Positions 27,358 through 36,147 of a DNA stretch of 64,000 nucleotides are shown one piece after another; the stretch's first letter is position 1, and each line of letters starts with the position of its first letter. This stretch comes from Streptomyces sp. 840.1 (GTDB lineage: Bacteria > Actinomycetota > Actinomycetes > Streptomycetales > Streptomycetaceae): contig NZ_RJUU01000001.1 in assembly GCF_003751445.1 (NCBI RefSeq), positions 1,183,001 through 1,247,000 of the forward strand, in the 5' to 3' direction. The position numbers and the translations under genes were made by a program. The notes beneath the pieces are model-generated. The model ran no database searches, was not told the DNA's origin, and saw only the letters and a program-made list of their open reading frames with translations.

Positions 27358-29756
27358 CCTGTTGCCCCCAGCGGTTCCTCGGTGTTCTCGTGTCCCTCCG
27401 CCGATGCCTGCGCGCCCGCTTCCGTGTCCAGGCCGAGCAGGAGGCGCAGCACCGGTACGACGGCGTCCGCGCGCGGCCCGTCCAGGACGGGGCCGAATCC
27501 GGGCGCCGTCGTCCCACCGGGGGCGGCGGCCGCCGCGTTCCCTCCCCCGGCGGCCGGGCCGCGCCGGACGAGCTCGCCCAGCGTGCGCCGGACGCCCGAC
27601 TCGTACGCCGAGAAGGTGCGGCGCAGCAGCGGCAGCACGTCGGTGAAGGTGTCCGGGGAGACTCCGGACAGCCAGGTGTCGACGAGGGCGAGCAGCCTCT
27701 CGTCGTGGACGAGGAGCATGCCGCCGCCGGCAGCCCCGCCGACGAAGCCCTCGATCCATGCGGCGGCGTCGGCGGGCGGTGTCCCGGGCGACAGGGCCAG
27801 GCCCATCAGCCGGGCCGCGTCGTCCTGTTCGAGGTGCCCGTCGTCGAGGAGGAGCCGGGCGGCCCGGCCCCGGATCACTCCCGCGACCGTGTCCCGGGCG
27901 GCGAGCTTGTGCAGCACCGCTCTCCACCGTTCGCGCAGCCCGTCCGCGGTGGCCGGTACGGCGCCGGCGAGCAGGCCGATCGCCGTGTGCACGCCGTCCA
28001 CCTGGGGGCGCAGGGCTGCCGCCCCCTCGTCGTCGAGTCCGGTGCAGGCGGGTGGCAGCCCGACGCAGATCCGCTCCGCGAGCCCTGCCGCGACCTCCCC
28101 GAGCGCGGTGGTGTCCGTGGAGCGGACGTCCCCGTAGCGCAGCGAGCGGGCCAGGGACGGCAGGGCGTCGGCGAGGTGGCCGACGTCCGTGTCGAGCGCC
28201 GCGCGGTCCGCGAGCACCCGCATGACGACGGGCAGCGCGTCGGGCAGTCCGGCCAGCAGGCACCGTTCGGCGAGCGCGGTGACGTCGGCCAGGGCGGTGG
28301 CCGACAGGGCGTCCGACTCGGCACGGGCGGTCGCGGCGGAGAGCACGGTGGTGCCCCAGATGCCGGCCTCCGCGACGCGTACGTACAGCTCGGGCTCCCA
28401 GCGCAGCCGCCAGCTCTCCCGGAAGGTGCCGGTGCTCCCCCGGCCCTCGGTGGGCTCGCCCCAGCCGACGCCGAGGACCCGCAGCCGGTGCAGCAGCCGG
28501 CTGCGGGCCGCGTCGGTGTCCTTGCGGAGGTCGAGCTCGATGTCCCGTTCGGACGCCTCCGGCTTGAGCCGCAGGGTGCGCTGCCTGCGGGTGAGGTCGC
28601 GCTGGAGCGGCACGGCGGGGGCGGTGTCCGGCACCTCGCCGAGTGCGCCGCCGACGATCAGCCGGTCCCGGACGAGGGCGAGCGGCACGTCGGAGCCCTC
28701 GCACATCACGGCCCGCACGGCGTCGGTCGCCTCGCTCAGTCCGGCGAGCGGGCGGCCCCGCATGGCCGCGAGGGTCGCGGCGAGCCGGACGGCCTCGATG
28801 ACATGGGCGGACGACACGAACCGGTCCTCGTCGCGCAGGAGTCCGGCGACCTTGGTCATCCAGCGTTCGACCGGGCGGTCCGGGGAGGCGAAGAGGTGGG
28901 CGTACCAGCCGGGTGAATCGATACCGGCCCCGTACCCGCTGTGCCGGGCGAGCCGCTGGTGGGTCCAGGGCACCCAGGTCAGCTCGGTCCTGACCTTGGG
29001 CAGCCCCTTGAGGAGGGCCCGGTCGGCCGCGAGCGTCGTCCTCGCTCCGAGCGCGGGTACGTGCCAGGCACCGCAGACCACGGAGACGTCGTCGTCGAAC
29101 TCCTTGCGCGCCGTGCGCAACTGGATCCGCATGTACGCCTCGCGGACCGCGTCCCTGGGGTGGCCGCCGTCCCCGTACACCTCGCGCAGCGCGGTCATCG
29201 CCTCGCCGAGCGCGGCGAAGGCCGCCAACGGGTCGGCGGGGCCGCCGTCGTGGGCGCGGTGTTCGACGACGTCCTCCCACCAGCGCTCGGGGTCGTCGTA
29301 GCCCGCGGTCTCGGCCAGCACCCCGATCGGGTCGACCGGGACGGGCGCGGGGACCGCTTCCCCGGAGCCCTCGGGCGTTGCCCGGCGCCCCGCCTCCCGC
29401 TCCTCCTCCTTCTCCGTCATGGCCAGCGAGTGCGCGGCGGGGAGGTCGATGAAGCGGACCGGGACGTCGTGCGCGAGGGCCCAGCGGATCGCGACCCATT
29501 CGGGCGAGAACCCGGCGAGCGGCCAGAACGCCGCCCGGCCGGGATCGTCCACCGCGTGGGCGAGCAGCGCGACGGGCGGGCGCATCTGCTCGTCGGCGGC
29601 GAGCGGCAGCAGCGCGTCGCCCTCGGGCGGGCCCTCGATGAGCACCGCCTTGGGGCGGGCGGCGTCCAGCGCGGCGCCGACGGCGCGGGCCGAGCCGGGG
29701 CCGTGGTGCCGCACCCCCAGCAGCAGCGGCCCGGCGGGGCGCGGGGCGCCGGTCAT
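27354..29756 (-). CDS. DUF5682 family protein (YehM-like)
   Basis: The product is 800 aa. The N-terminus reads LLLGVRHHGPGSARAVGAAL and KAVLIEGPPEGDALLPLAAD, a pattern reminiscent of TraB/ChaN-like folds; further on are RFIDLPAAHSLAM and VVCGAWHVPAL. The C-terminal half is helical with no transmembrane segment. No accepted biochemical function is known to me. It lies between the MoxR ATPase and the VWA gene with ATGA overlaps on both sides (29753-29756 and 27354-27357), so the three products are probably made in step and form a complex. ATG at 29756. Confidence 0.88.
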   Translation of the reverse strand: MTGAPRPAGPLLLGVRHHGPGSARAVGAALDAARPKAVLIEGPPEGDALLPLAADEQMRPPVALLAHAVDDPGRAAFWPLAGFSPEWVAIRWALAHDVPVRFIDLPAAHSLAMTEKEEEREAGRRATPEGSGEAVPAPVPVDPIGVLAETAGYDDPERWWEDVVEHRAHDGGPADPLAAFAALGEAMTALREVYGDGGHPRDAVREAYMRIQLRTARKEFDDDVSVVCGAWHVPALGARTTLAADRALLKGLPKVRTELTWVPWTHQRLARHSGYGAGIDSPGWYAHLFASPDRPVERWMTKVAGLLRDEDRFVSSAHVIEAVRLAATLAAMRGRPLAGLSEATDAVRAVMCEGSDVPLALVRDRLIVGGALGEVPDTAPAVPLQRDLTRRQRTLRLKPEASERDIELDLRKDTDAARSRLLHRLRVLGVGWGEPTEGRGSTGTFRESWRLRWEPELYVRVAEAGIWGTTVLSAATARAESDALSATALADVTALAERCLLAGLPDALPVVMRVLADRAALDTDVGHLADALPSLARSLRYGDVRSTDTTALGEVAAGLAERICVGLPPACTGLDDEGAAALRPQVDGVHTAIGLLAGAVPATADGLRERWRAVLHKLAARDTVAGVIRGRAARLLLDDGHLEQDDAARLMGLALSPGTPPADAAAWIEGFVGGAAGGGMLLVHDERLLALVDTWLSGVSPDTFTDVLPLLRRTFSAYESGVRRTLGELVRRGPAAGGGNAAAAAPGGTTAPGFGPVLDGPRADAVVPVLRLLLGLDTEAGAQASAEGHENTEEPLGATG

Positions 29757-30865
29757 ACGGACGCCTCACGGCAGGCCCGGTAGAAGTCCTTCCAGCCGTC
29801 CCGCTCGCGCACCACCGTCTCCAGGTACTCCTGCCAGACCACCCGGTCGGCGGCCGGGTCCCGGACGACCGCGCCGAGGATGCCCGCGGCGACGTCCCCC
29901 GCGCGCAGCACCCCGTCACCGAAGTGGGCGGCGAGCGCCAGGCCGTTGGTGACGACGGAGATGGCCTCGGCCGTGGACAGCGTGCCCGAGGGCGACTTGA
30001 GTTTGGTGCGGCCGTCCGTGGTGACCCCGTCGCGCAGCTCACGGAAGACGGTGACGACGCGGCGGATCTCCGCGAGGCCGTCGGGTGCGGGGGGCAGGTC
30101 GAGCGAGCGGCCGACCTGGTCGACGCGCCGGGAGACGATGTCGACCTCCGCCTCGGGGGTGGCCGGCAGCGGCAGGACCACCGTGTTGAACCGGCGGCGC
30201 AGCGCGCTGGACAGCTCGTTGACCCCCCGGTCGCGGTCGTTGGCCGTGGCGATGACGTTGAACCCGCGGACCGCCTGGACCTCCTGGCCCAGCTCGGGCA
30301 GCGGCAGGGTCTTCTCGGACAGGATCGTGATCAGTGAGTCCTGCACATCGGCGGGGATGCGGGTGAGCTCCTCGATCCGCGCGGTCATGCCCTCGGACAT
30401 GGCGCGCATCAGCGGGCTGGGCACCAGCGCGTCGCGGCTGGGGCCGTGCGCGAGGAGCTGCGCGTAGTTCCACCCGTAGCGGACCGCCTCCTCGGGGGTG
30501 CCCGCCGTGCCCTGGACGAGCAGGGTCGAGTCGCCGCTGACGGCGGCCGCGAGGTGTTCGGACACCCAGGTCTTGGCGGTGCCGGGCACGCCGAGCAGGA
30601 GCAGCGCCCGGTCGGTGGCGAGGGTGGTGACGGCGACCTCCACGAGGCGCCGCGGGCCCACGTACTTGGGGGTGATCACGGTGCCGTCGGGCAGCACGCC
30701 GCCCAGCAGGTACGTGGCGACGGCCCAGGGCGACAGCCGCCAACGGGCGGGCCTGGGGCGGTCGTCGGCGGCCGCGAGCGCCTTCAGCTCGTCGGCGAAG
30801 GCCTCCTCGGCGTGCGGACGCAGCGCCTCGGCGCCCACGGCTGCGGTGGTTTCGGACACGGTCAT
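29753..30865 (-). CDS. MoxR-family AAA+ ATPase (YehL-like)
   Basis: The product is 370 aa. Walker A is LLLLGVPGTAKTWVSEHL (residues ~89-106). The Walker B position reads TARIEELTRIPADVQDSL, with Glu-Glu where most MoxR proteins have Asp-Glu. Sensor 1 and Arg-finger regions are FNVIATANDRDRGVNELSSA and LRRRFNTVVLPLP. MoxR ATPases act with VWA proteins in complex assembly or metal insertion. ATG at 30865 follows CCGGAGGGGGATCC. It is the first gene of the minus-strand arm, 116 bp from the divergent SWIM gene. Confidence 0.92.
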   Translation of the reverse strand: MTVSETTAAVGAEALRPHAEEAFADELKALAAADDRPRPARWRLSPWAVATYLLGGVLPDGTVITPKYVGPRRLVEVAVTTLATDRALLLLGVPGTAKTWVSEHLAAAVSGDSTLLVQGTAGTPEEAVRYGWNYAQLLAHGPSRDALVPSPLMRAMSEGMTARIEELTRIPADVQDSLITILSEKTLPLPELGQEVQAVRGFNVIATANDRDRGVNELSSALRRRFNTVVLPLPATPEAEVDIVSRRVDQVGRSLDLPPAPDGLAEIRRVVTVFRELRDGVTTDGRTKLKSPSGTLSTAEAISVVTNGLALAAHFGDGVLRAGDVAAGILGAVVRDPAADRVVWQEYLETVVRERDGWKDFYRACREASV

Positions 30866-30917
30866 GGATCCCCCTCCGGATCGGTCGTCCCGATGCGCTT
30901 CCCACCGTGCACCATGG

Positions 30918-30960
30918 CACTGACAATCAACGTTCCCGCAGGTCGCAGGCGTTGTCAGTG
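30918..30960. promoter_or_regulatory. Inverted repeat in the MoxR/SWIM divergent promoter
   Basis: CACTGACAA (30918-30926), 25 nt, TTGTCAGTG (30952-30960): perfect 9-bp arms. Each arm contains TTGTCA pointing outwards, so the repeat could place two symmetric -35 boxes or one shared operator controlling both arms of the module. Confidence 0.55.
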
Positions 30961-30981
30961 GTGCGGCCTACCGTCGTACCC

Positions 30982-32400
30982 ATGCTGCTGACTGACGGGG
31001 GAGAACCCTTGCGCACCGCTGCTCCGGCAGTGCGCTGGACGGTGGAGCAGGTCCTGGCCCTGGCTCCTGACGACGCTTCACGCAAGGCGGGGAACAGGCT
31101 CGGTTCGGCCGGGCCGTGGTCGGACACCGGGTGGGACGGGCCGGGTGCGGTGTGGGGGCTGTGCAAGGGAAGCGGGAGCAAGCCGTACCGGACGGTGATC
31201 GACACCACCGGTCCCGCGTACAAGTGCAGTTGCCCGAGCCGGAAGTTCCCCTGCAAGCACGCGCTGGGCCTGTTGCTGCTCCGCGCGTCCGACGAGACGG
31301 CGCTGCCTGCGGCCGAGCCGCCGGACTGGGCCGGTGAGTGGCTTGCGGACCGGCGGCGCCGGGCCGGGGCCGCAGCGCTGAAGGAGCGGCCGGAGGGCGG
31401 CGAGGACGCCTCGGCCGGGCCCGCCGATCCGGTGGCGGCCAGGCGGCGGGCCGAGCGCCGGGCCGAGCGGATCGGCGGCGGCGTGCAGGAGCTGGAACGG
31501 CGCCTGACCGACCTGGTGCGCGGCGGGCTGGCGGCAGCCGAGCAGACGGGGTACGGGCTGTGGGAGGAGACGGCGGCCCGCATGGTCGACGCCCAGGCAC
31601 CCGGCCTCGCGGGCCGGGTACGGGAGTTGGGTGCGATACCGGCGTCCGGGCCGGGCTGGCCGGTGCGGCTGCTGGAGGAGTGCGCGCTGCTGCACCTGCT
31701 GGACACGGGCTGGCAGGGCATCGACCGGCTGCCGCCGCAGCTGGCCGCCACGGTCCGTACCCGGATCGGGCTGCCGGCCCCGCCCGGGGGCGCGCCGGTC
31801 CGTGACCACTGGCTGGTCCTCGCCCAGTACGACACCCCCGAGGGCAAGATCGTCGCCCGCCGCATCTGGCTGTACGGGCGGGAGTCGGGCCGCATCGCGC
31901 TGCTGCTGTCCTTCGGGGCCGCCGGCCGTTCCCCCGGACAGGCCCTGCCGGTGGGCGCCACGCTGGACGCGGAGATCGCACCGCATCAGGGGGCCGGACA
32001 GCTACGGGCCGACCTGGGAACGCAGTTCGGGGCCCCGGCGCCGAACGGCGCACCACCGCCGGGCGTCACGGCCGCCGGGGCGATCGCCGCGTACGGGCGG
32101 GCCCTCGGCGACGACCCCTGGCTGGAATCCTGGCCGGTTACCCTGCGCGACGTCATACCCGTGCCGTCCCGGGACGGCTGGCAACTGGCCGACGCGGAAG
32201 GGGATGCGGCCCTGCCCGTCGCCCCGGCCGCGCTGTCCCGGCCCGCGCTGTGGAAGCTCGTCGCGCTCTCCGGCGGCGGGCCGGTCACCGTCTTCGGGGA
32301 GTGCGGCCACCGGGGCTTCGACCCGCTCGCGGCCTGGCCGGCCACGCCCGCACACAGCGCGGACACAGAGGCCGGGCCCGAGGCCGTGCCGCTCATCTGA
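30982..32400 (+). CDS. SWIM zinc-finger protein (YehQ-like)
   Basis: The product is 472 aa. The SWIM motif CxCx6CxH is intact: YKCSCPSRKFPCKHALG with C82, C84, C91, H93. Flanking residues VWGLCKGSGSKPYRTVID and LGLLLLRASD are typical of SWIM proteins paired with MoxR-VWA systems. The remainder is helical with a beta-rich C-terminal part; no nuclease or ATPase motif is seen. ATG at 30982 has no SD; TACCGT lies 7 nt upstream, so it may be leaderless. It heads the plus-strand arm with the DUF5691 gene. Confidence 0.9.
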   Translation: MLLTDGGEPLRTAAPAVRWTVEQVLALAPDDASRKAGNRLGSAGPWSDTGWDGPGAVWGLCKGSGSKPYRTVIDTTGPAYKCSCPSRKFPCKHALGLLLLRASDETALPAAEPPDWAGEWLADRRRRAGAAALKERPEGGEDASAGPADPVAARRRAERRAERIGGGVQELERRLTDLVRGGLAAAEQTGYGLWEETAARMVDAQAPGLAGRVRELGAIPASGPGWPVRLLEECALLHLLDTGWQGIDRLPPQLAATVRTRIGLPAPPGGAPVRDHWLVLAQYDTPEGKIVARRIWLYGRESGRIALLLSFGAAGRSPGQALPVGATLDAEIAPHQGAGQLRADLGTQFGAPAPNGAPPPGVTAAGAIAAYGRALGDDPWLESWPVTLRDVIPVPSRDGWQLADAEGDAALPVAPAALSRPALWKLVALSGGGPVTVFGECGHRGFDPLAAWPATPAHSADTEAGPEAVPLI

Positions 32401-32462
32401 CCCCGGCGCCTCCCGTAGCTCCCGCGACTCCCGTGACTCCCGTGACTCCTGAAGGAGGAACG

Positions 32463-34154
32463 ATGCCCCGCACCGACACACCCAGCACGCCCACCGCACC
32501 CACCACACCCAGCGCGATGCCCGGTACCGCCGCCTCGGCGGCCGCCACCCCGTGGGACGAGCTCGTCACCTCCGCCCTGCTCGGCACGGACCGCCGCCCG
32601 CCCGCGATGCCGGACGGCACCGGTCCGGACGGCACCGGTCCGGACGGCGCGGCGGCCGCGTTGCTGAACGCCGCCGCCCTGCACACCGTGCGGCGCCGGG
32701 CAGGCCTGCTGCCGGCCCCCGCCGCGCCCCGGCCCGGCCCGGCGCCCGCCGACCCCCGGCCGGCCCTGCCGAGGGCCGCCCGGAGCCGGCTGGAGCGGCT
32801 GCTCGCGGACCGGGCGGCCCCGAGCGGCTCCGGTGGCAGACGCGGCACGGCCCCCGACCTGACGGAACTGATCCCGCAGTGGCTGGCCATCGCCAATCTG
32901 CACGGCTACCGGGCACCGGACGCGGCCCTGCCCGCCCTGCTGGACGCGGCCCGCGCGCGGACCGATCTGCGGCCGCAGGCCCTGACGTTCGCCGGACCGC
33001 GCGGACTCTGGCTGGCCGGGCTGAACCCCGAGTGGAAGTTCGCGCTGCGCGGTTCGTCCGGCACCTCGCTGCTGCCGGACGTGACCGACCGGGAAGCGGT
33101 CCACCGGCTCTGGGAGGAAGGCCTGTTCGCCGAACGGGTCGCCCTGCTCTCGGCGGTCCGGGCGCACGAGGCCGGCGCCGCGCTCGCCCTGCTCGCCACG
33201 ACCTGGGCCACCGAGCGGGCCGAGGACCGGCTGATGTTCGTCGACTCGCTGCGCACCGGGCTCTCCGGCGCCGACGAACCCTTCCTGGAGCAGGCCCTGA
33301 CCGACCGCAGCCGCAATGTGCGGTCGACGGCCGCCGAGTTGCTGTCCGCGCTGCCCGGATCGGCGCTCGCCCTCCGGATGGCTGAGCGCGCGCTGTCCTG
33401 CGTGAGCCCCGGCCTCACCGGCACCGGGCCGTCCGTGGCCGTGGAGGCCCCGCACGAATGCGATGCGGCGATGCAGCGCGACGGCGTGGTGGCGCTCCCG
33501 CCGTCCGGTCGGGGCGAACGGTCCTGGTGGCTGGGCCAGTTGGTGGAGTCGGCCCCGCTCACCATCTGGCCGGCCCGGTTCGGCGGGCGCGAGGCGCGGG
33601 ACATCGTCGCGCTGCCCGTGGCCGACGGCTGGAGCGAGGAGCTGCACGCGGCCTGGTGCCGGGCCGCCGTCCGGCAGCGGGACCCGGAGTGGGCACGGGC
33701 GCTGCTCGGGGCCCCGTCGACGCCCCCGTCGAACGCCCCCGGCACGGCATCGCTCGCCGAGCGGTCGAAGCTGCTGATCGTGCTGCCCGCCGCCGAACGG
33801 GCCGCCTGGGTGGCCGAGTTCATCGCCGCGCACGGACTGTCGGAGGCGTTCCAGCTGCTGGGGGTCTGCCCGACGCCCTGGGCGGAACCGCTCGGCCGCT
33901 CCGTCGTCGACGCCCTCGACATCGCGCGGGACGCCGGCAGCTATCCGTGGAGCTTCAGCGGCGTGATGGGCCTCGCGGAGCGCTGTCTCAACCCGGCCGA
34001 GGCCGACCGCCTGGAGGTCCTCACCACGACCCCCGACGAACCGGCGGACGCCTCCCCCGGCGCGAACGGCTACTGGTCGGAGGCGTTCCAGCGGCTGGTC
34101 TCCACCCTGCGACTGCGCGCGGGAATGGAGGCGGAACTGACGCCGGTCCGGTGA
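32463..34154 (+). CDS. DUF5691 family protein
   Basis: The product is 563 aa. An N-terminal Thr/Pro-rich linker is followed by WDELVTSALLGTDRRPPAM, the typical opening of this family. The rest looks like HEAT/armadillo-type helices, e.g. EEGLFAERVALLSAVRAHEA, ALTDRSRNVRSTAAELLSAL and PSERSKLLIVLPAAERAAW-like segments. No catalytic motif is visible. ATG at 32463 has a perfect SD (GAAGGAGGAACG) 62 nt after the SWIM stop. It is probably a scaffold subunit working with the SWIM, MoxR, DUF5682 and VWA products. Confidence 0.87.
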   Translation: MPRTDTPSTPTAPTTPSAMPGTAASAAATPWDELVTSALLGTDRRPPAMPDGTGPDGTGPDGAAAALLNAAALHTVRRRAGLLPAPAAPRPGPAPADPRPALPRAARSRLERLLADRAAPSGSGGRRGTAPDLTELIPQWLAIANLHGYRAPDAALPALLDAARARTDLRPQALTFAGPRGLWLAGLNPEWKFALRGSSGTSLLPDVTDREAVHRLWEEGLFAERVALLSAVRAHEAGAALALLATTWATERAEDRLMFVDSLRTGLSGADEPFLEQALTDRSRNVRSTAAELLSALPGSALALRMAERALSCVSPGLTGTGPSVAVEAPHECDAAMQRDGVVALPPSGRGERSWWLGQLVESAPLTIWPARFGGREARDIVALPVADGWSEELHAAWCRAAVRQRDPEWARALLGAPSTPPSNAPGTASLAERSKLLIVLPAAERAAWVAEFIAAHGLSEAFQLLGVCPTPWAEPLGRSVVDALDIARDAGSYPWSFSGVMGLAERCLNPAEADRLEVLTTTPDEPADASPGANGYWSEAFQRLVSTLRLRAGMEAELTPVR

Positions 34155-34195
34155 GCCGGACAGCGCGAAGGGGCGGTCCGGTGAGCCGGACAGCG
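34144..34195. repeat. 22-bp direct repeat at the end of the DUF5691 gene
   Basis: CGGTCCGGTGAGCCGGACAGCG occurs at 34144-34165 and 34174-34195 (period 30). Each copy holds a small hairpin GTCCGG-TGAG-CCGGAC. The first copy includes the DUF5691 stop codon. A larger imperfect GC hairpin follows (about 34201-34252), probably the terminator between convergent genes. Confidence 0.85.
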
Positions 34196-34258
34196 GTAGA
34201 GGGCGGCCCCGGCCCGAGGGGGAGCGGGCGGACGGACCGGGCCGGCCCGCCCGCAGGA

Positions 34259-34672
34259 TCAGGCTTCCGCCGGCTGGCGGACGTTCGCGTTGACCCAGGT
34301 GACGATCTCGACCGTCGTCGCGCCCGGGGTGAAGATCTCCGCGACGCCCTGCTCCTTGAGCGGTGCGATGTCCGCCTCCGGGATGATGCCGCCGCCGAAG
34401 ACCTTGATGTCCTCGGCCTCGCGCTCCTTCAGCAGGGCGATCACCTTCGCGAAGAGCGTGTTGTGCGCACCGGAGAGGATCGACAGGCCGATCGCGTCGG
34501 CATCCTCCTGGATCGCGGTGTCCACGATCTGCTCGGGAGTCTGGTGGAGCCCCGTGTAGATGACCTCCATGCCGGCGTCGCGCAGTGCCCGCGCGATCAC
34601 CTTGGCCCCTCGGTCATGGCCGTCGAGGCCCGGCTTGGCCACCACCACTCGGATCGGACCGGTCACACCCAT
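34259..34672 (-). CDS. icmB: Isobutyryl-CoA mutase small subunit (B12-binding)
   Basis: The product is 137 aa, a stand-alone cobalamin-binding domain. The base-off/His-on signature is complete: [19 protein letters not shown] (D-x-H-x2-G), [10 protein letters not shown] (S-x-L) and [13 protein letters not shown] (GG). It matches IcmB, which with a separate large subunit converts isobutyryl-CoA and n-butyryl-CoA; the large subunit is not in this window. ATG at 34672 ([11 protein letters not shown]) is chosen because GGAGG lies 5 nt upstream; a GTG at 34684 is possible but lacks an SD. Confidence 0.93.
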   Translation of the reverse strand: MGVTGPIRVVVAKPGLDGHDRGAKVIARALRDAGMEVIYTGLHQTPEQIVDTAIQEDADAIGLSILSGAHNTLFAKVIALLKEREAEDIKVFGGGIIPEADIAPLKEQGVAEIFTPGATTVEIVTWVNANVRQPAEA

Positions 34673-35077
34673 CACTGCCTCCACACGCGTCTCCCGCCCC
34701 TGACAGGCCGGGGATGTGAACGAACGTTATCCACAGCATCCCGCAAGCCGCTGTTTCGCGGTGGGCGGGGAGGGGGAAATCACACATGGGACATGTTCAC
34801 CGGGCGCCGTTTCCCGCAGCACGCGGCACACCTGCCGTGCGGGACCCGCCGCCGGGAGAGCCGCACGAGGTCGTCGTACCACCGCGCCGTCAGCCGCACG
34901 GCACGGTGGTACGGCTCACCGACCGCCCACCGGCCGCTCACCGCGGGTGATCCGGAAGGCACGGCGGTCGGCGACCCGGGACGGTCGCACGGCCGCCCGG
35001 ACCTCCACACGGCTCCCCACGAGGGCATACGGGGCAGGAGCCGCCGCTCCCCGGGTGCCGGAGCAGGAGGTCGGCCG
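34673..35077. other. 405-nt divergent spacer
   Basis: It lies between icmB (minus) and the lipase gene (plus). It contains AACGTT and a single TTATCCACA (34727-34735), which by itself is not an origin. No coding sequence with codon bias is supported. Confidence 0.4.
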
Positions 35078-35983
35078 ATGAAGGCCCTGCCCGTTCTTCC
35101 CCTACTGCTGCGCCGGCCGGGTCCGCGCAACGCCTGGCTGTCGTCCGCACTGCTGAGAGCGACCGCGCTGGAACTCGTGGTGCTCGCCGGACACGCACTG
35201 ATCTACCCCACCGGCATCACCGGAGAACGGCGCACCACGCCACGCCCGGCGGCCGGCCCGGTCCCCGTACCGGTCGGGACCACCGCCCTGCCCAGCGCGA
35301 ACACGGGAAACACCGGCAGCGGCGCGGGCGCCGGACACACGGACCGGCCGCCCGTCGTGCTCCTGCACGGCTTCATCGACAACCGCTCCGTGTTCGTCCT
35401 GCTGCGCCGCTCGCTGGCCCGGCACGGCTGGCGCCATCTGGAATCGCTCAACTACTCCCCGCTGACCTGCGACATCCGCACCGCCGCCGAGTTGCTCGGC
35501 CGCCACATCGAGGAGATCTGCGCCCGCACCGGACACCGCGAGGTCGACGTCGTAGGACACAGCCTGGGCGGCCTGATAGCGCGCTACTACGTACAGCGGC
35601 TGGGCGGTGACCGGCGCGTCCGCACCCTGGTCACCCTCGGCACGCCGCACGCCGGCACCGCCGTCGCCCCGCTGGCCAGCGCCCACCCGATCGTGCGACA
35701 GATGCGCGGCGGATCGGCCCCGATCGAGGAGCTCCGGCTGCCGGCGCCCGGCTGCCGCACCCGGTTCATCAGCTTCTGGAGCGAGCTGGACCAGGTCGTC
35801 GTCCCCGCCGAGGCGGCCTGCATCGAGCACCCCGACCTCGACGCGGTCAACGTGCGGGTCACCGGGATCGGCCATCTCGCGCTGCCCGTGCACCCGGCCG
35901 TGGCCGCCGGAATCCGCCAGGCGCTCGACGCGGACGAGCCCGGAATTAGAACGGGTTTCGAACATAGAGCCAAGGCTGTGTGA
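35078..35983 (+). CDS. Lipase/esterase of the alpha/beta-hydrolase fold
   Basis: The product is 301 aa. An N-terminal hydrophobic stretch (LSSALLRATALELVVLAGHA) suggests membrane association or export. The oxyanion strand is PPVVLLHGFIDNRSVF; the nucleophile elbow is VDVVGHSLGGLIARYYV (Ser in GHSLG); the acid is probably in SFWSELDQVVVP and the His in VTGIGHLALPVHP. LGTPHAGTAVAPLA is typical of triacylglycerol lipase-like proteins. ATG at 35078 follows GGAGGTCGGCCG. No linked partner is evident. Confidence 0.9.
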   Translation: MKALPVLPLLLRRPGPRNAWLSSALLRATALELVVLAGHALIYPTGITGERRTTPRPAAGPVPVPVGTTALPSANTGNTGSGAGAGHTDRPPVVLLHGFIDNRSVFVLLRRSLARHGWRHLESLNYSPLTCDIRTAAELLGRHIEEICARTGHREVDVVGHSLGGLIARYYVQRLGGDRRVRTLVTLGTPHAGTAVAPLASAHPIVRQMRGGSAPIEELRLPAPGCRTRFISFWSELDQVVVPAEAACIEHPDLDAVNVRVTGIGHLALPVHPAVAAGIRQALDADEPGIRTGFEHRAKAV

Positions 35984-36147
35984 GTGGTCCGTCGAAAGAC
36001 GGCCGATTGCCCGTTTCCGGAGCGCTCGCGGGCCGTGGAAGATTGTCGGTGTCGCATACCGCCGGGTACAGTCGCGGCCACTGCTTTCCCCGGGGTCCCC
36101 CACGGGCCCCGGACCAAGGTCCTGCTGCCGAGGCGAGAGAGAAGTTG

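Noticed and set aside
34727..34735. TTATCCACA, a perfect E. coli-type DnaA box
   Set aside because: Single copy, no cluster and no dnaA/dnaN genes nearby; streptomycete boxes prefer TTGTCCACA. A chance match cannot be excluded.
35984..36147. A second c-di-AMP riboswitch before the M23 peptidase
   Set aside because: The region has a GGGGTCCCCC-like block but lacks GGTGAATC, GTAGGGC and CCCGACAGCTAACC.
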